Source: Ziziphus jujuba (lineage: Eukaryota > Streptophyta > Magnoliopsida > Rosales > Rhamnaceae). From it: a stretch of DNA of 64,000 bases. The stretch spans positions 1,864,001-1,928,000 of the forward strand of contig NC_083383.1 of the NCBI RefSeq assembly GCF_031755915.1. The letters are read 5' to 3'. The position numbers and the translations under genes are program-made. Position 1 is the first letter of the stretch. Each line of letters opens with the position of its first letter. The notes below the pieces were generated by a model that made no database searches, was not told the origin of the DNA, and saw only the letters and a list, made by a program, of their open reading frames with translations. This document shows, in pieces, positions 62,281-64,000 of this stretch.

Positions 62281-62944
62281 ATGAGACAGAGGTCCATGCA
62301 GGGCCGAGACATCTCAAGGTAACAAAGCCAAAATAGAGAATAAAAAATTATAAACCAATTGTATACTAACACATTAAAAAATAAAAAAGAAGAATGAGGA
62401 GGAGAAGAAAATTTTAAAATAGTGGAGTAGTGACTTGTCAAGGAATATCTGGTAGTGAAAGGCATTAAGAATAATCAATCATCTGTGAGAAGAAATGATC
62501 TGCTTCTTTTTCATTGGGCCAGTGGATTGCGTTTTTCCAGTGGGCTTCATGGTTTTTAATCATTTATTTTCATTTTTGCTTAATAATTAACAATAAAATC
62601 TGTCCAATTTTTAGTACTTTTGTAATGAAAAATTTTTTTGTAAATTTCATGAGGGTTAAAAGCGAGACACAAATTACCAGTAGAGAAGAAAAGATCTAGA
62701 AGGAAAAGATAATGTTGAGAGAGATAAAGTCAGAACTAGCCATAGACAGCTATAACGCAAACAATGGAATCGAGTGGGTGAAGTTAACCTTTTCATATGA
62801 ATTGATGAAACTGATAATCAATAGTTCGCATACGACAATTTATTTCATTTTCTGGCCAGCAAGATGACTATTTGGATGATAAAACGTTTTATATGATTAA
62901 GTCATTGCATGCAGTTCTAGGATGGATCTTATTTTTGTCAATAG

Positions 62945-63032
62945 CTCACAACCTAATCTTTTCTTTTCGGGCCCTTGGGTCCTCCCTTTAACCGAAAAAA
63001 AAAAAAAAAAAAAAAAGTCCTCACAACCTAAT
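62945..63032 (+). mobile_element. 5'-truncated SINE-like insertion with exact 13-bp target-site duplication
   Basis: CTCACAACCTAAT occurs at 62945-62957 and 63020-63032. The insert between is a short body (CTTTTCTTTTCGGGCCC, then CCTCCCTTTAACCG) followed by about 23 A. This is the hallmark of a non-LTR retroposition event with a strongly shortened 5' end. Confidence 0.8.
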
Positions 63033-63426
63033 ATTCTAACTCTTACATTATATATACAGATATATATATATATATATGATTCGATTCCTTGGTCTACAAA
63101 ACTAGTAGAAGTTCAGGGCCAATAATTATGTGGAGTTGTTAGGCATGCATTATTGGTGGCGTGGGACGAAAATGCTACGTATAATGTGAGTAGTACTATT
63201 TTAGGCCTTTTAATTTAGATTGCAAATTCTTTTCTCTTTACATTATATTTGAATTTCTTTATGATAATATGCATAGAAAGAAAGGGAAAAAAATCGTTGT
63301 CATTACATAATATAATTAGACGAAAGGAAGTTTTTTTCCTTCTTATTTTTCTCATAAAATAATGGACAAAAACTGTAAATTGGATTGTTCTTTAATCAAA
63401 GCGACAAATTCTTGATTACTATTAAA

Positions 63427-63428
<2 letters not shown>

Positions 63429-63460
<32 letters not shown>
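63429..63460. repeat. (AT)n microsatellite
   Basis: Sixteen AT units. Confidence 0.97.
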
Positions 63461-63463
<3 letters not shown>

Positions 63464-64000
63464 TTAATATAAAGTCACGATAATATATATGGCTAATCAT
63501 ATCAACCTACTAATACTACATCATTTACATATATTATGATTATTTTAAATAAAAATCAAATAAAGAAGCACCAACCTCTTAAGACCAATCAAAATTTATT
63601 ATAAAAAAAATCAAATATTTTTAAAATTTTATTGATAATTATATTATTTGTCATATAAAATATTATTATTATTTGTAATTATTAGAGTAGGGAAGTAGAC
63701 TAGTTAACTCGCTGACTCCGTGACTGTCCCACACGTGCATTTAGTGCAACTGTGTCGTTTTAGCAAGCAATTAGAAGTTTACAAATAACGGTGGCAGTGT
63801 CGTGGTTTGTCGGTAAGTCTTGAAACTACAAATGAGACTGAGATAAGATATTATTAGCCCACTGGCTGAAGTGTCGTTGATGCTTGAAAGCAACTTGACA
63901 GCTGGAATAATGCCACATAAAGTTGCTTCACAGCTGTACTCTGATTATTTGCGCACTTTCCTTCAATTCGTTCGCATACTTAAATCCCGTGTCCTCTTTT

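Larger units (their letters stand above)
62281..64000. other. Upstream region of GASA copy 2 and right edge
   Basis: No gene is supported. It contains a short SINE-like insertion (62945-63032) and an (AT)n run (63429-63460). The last 300 bases are less AT-rich and may be the start of a promoter outside the window. Confidence 0.55.

Overview
The window is nuclear DNA from a dicot plant, probably a rosid; the sequence alone does not fix the species. The evidence is AT-rich intergenic DNA full of (AT)n, (CT)n and poly-A/T tracts, short GT-AG introns throughout, and plant-specific families: GASA peptides, a GH100 alkaline/neutral invertase, a PSK SIMULATOR-type DUF3475/DUF668 protein and a LIN/CERBERUS U-box/WD40 protein. 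No CRISPR array, operon, phage or bacterial feature is present.

Layout from left to right. A broken SKU5-similar (multicopper-oxidase-like) relic lies at 1-1110. A small RNA gene follows at about 1360-1600: a plant USE and TATA box with Pol II-type spacing, a box C/D RNA of about 140 nt whose conserved segments match U13 snoRNA, and a plant snRNA 3' box. Then come a PSI-like gene (2104-6671, minus), a diverged direct repeat carrying G-boxes (8866-10909), a 16-exon LIN-type E3 ligase gene (11553-17943, plus), a BRE/BRCC45-type gene (19169-22774, plus) and a beta-tubulin gene (24032-27170, plus).

The middle is gene-poor. It holds a possible non-coding transcription unit (28050-28470, minus), a pair of same-direction paralogues of an unnamed nuclear coiled-coil family (31310-33026 and 35252-36428, the second decaying), a lysine-rich nuclear protein gene with an internal exon duplication (37170-39918, minus), a small membrane protein (41058-41465, plus), a coiled-coil protein (42331-44705, minus) and an invertase (45719-47750, plus). 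These last two genes diverge from a shared intergenic region. A 13-exon nuclear protein gene follows (48907-53052, minus). The right end has two GASA/snakin genes in the same orientation (58027-58634 and 61498-62175, minus).

The genes do not form one pathway; this is an ordinary plant chromosome segment. The most notable observations are the U13-type snoRNA with its own Pol II-type USE promoter, a scattered set of very short poly-A insertions flanked by target-site duplications (one with an apparent empty site to compare), a tandem exon duplication in which former coding sequence now serves as a 3' splice site, and a paralogue in which an intron has almost vanished. Exon limits were placed by reading splice sites and reading frame by eye, and all multi-exon coding models listed as intact sum to a whole number of codons.
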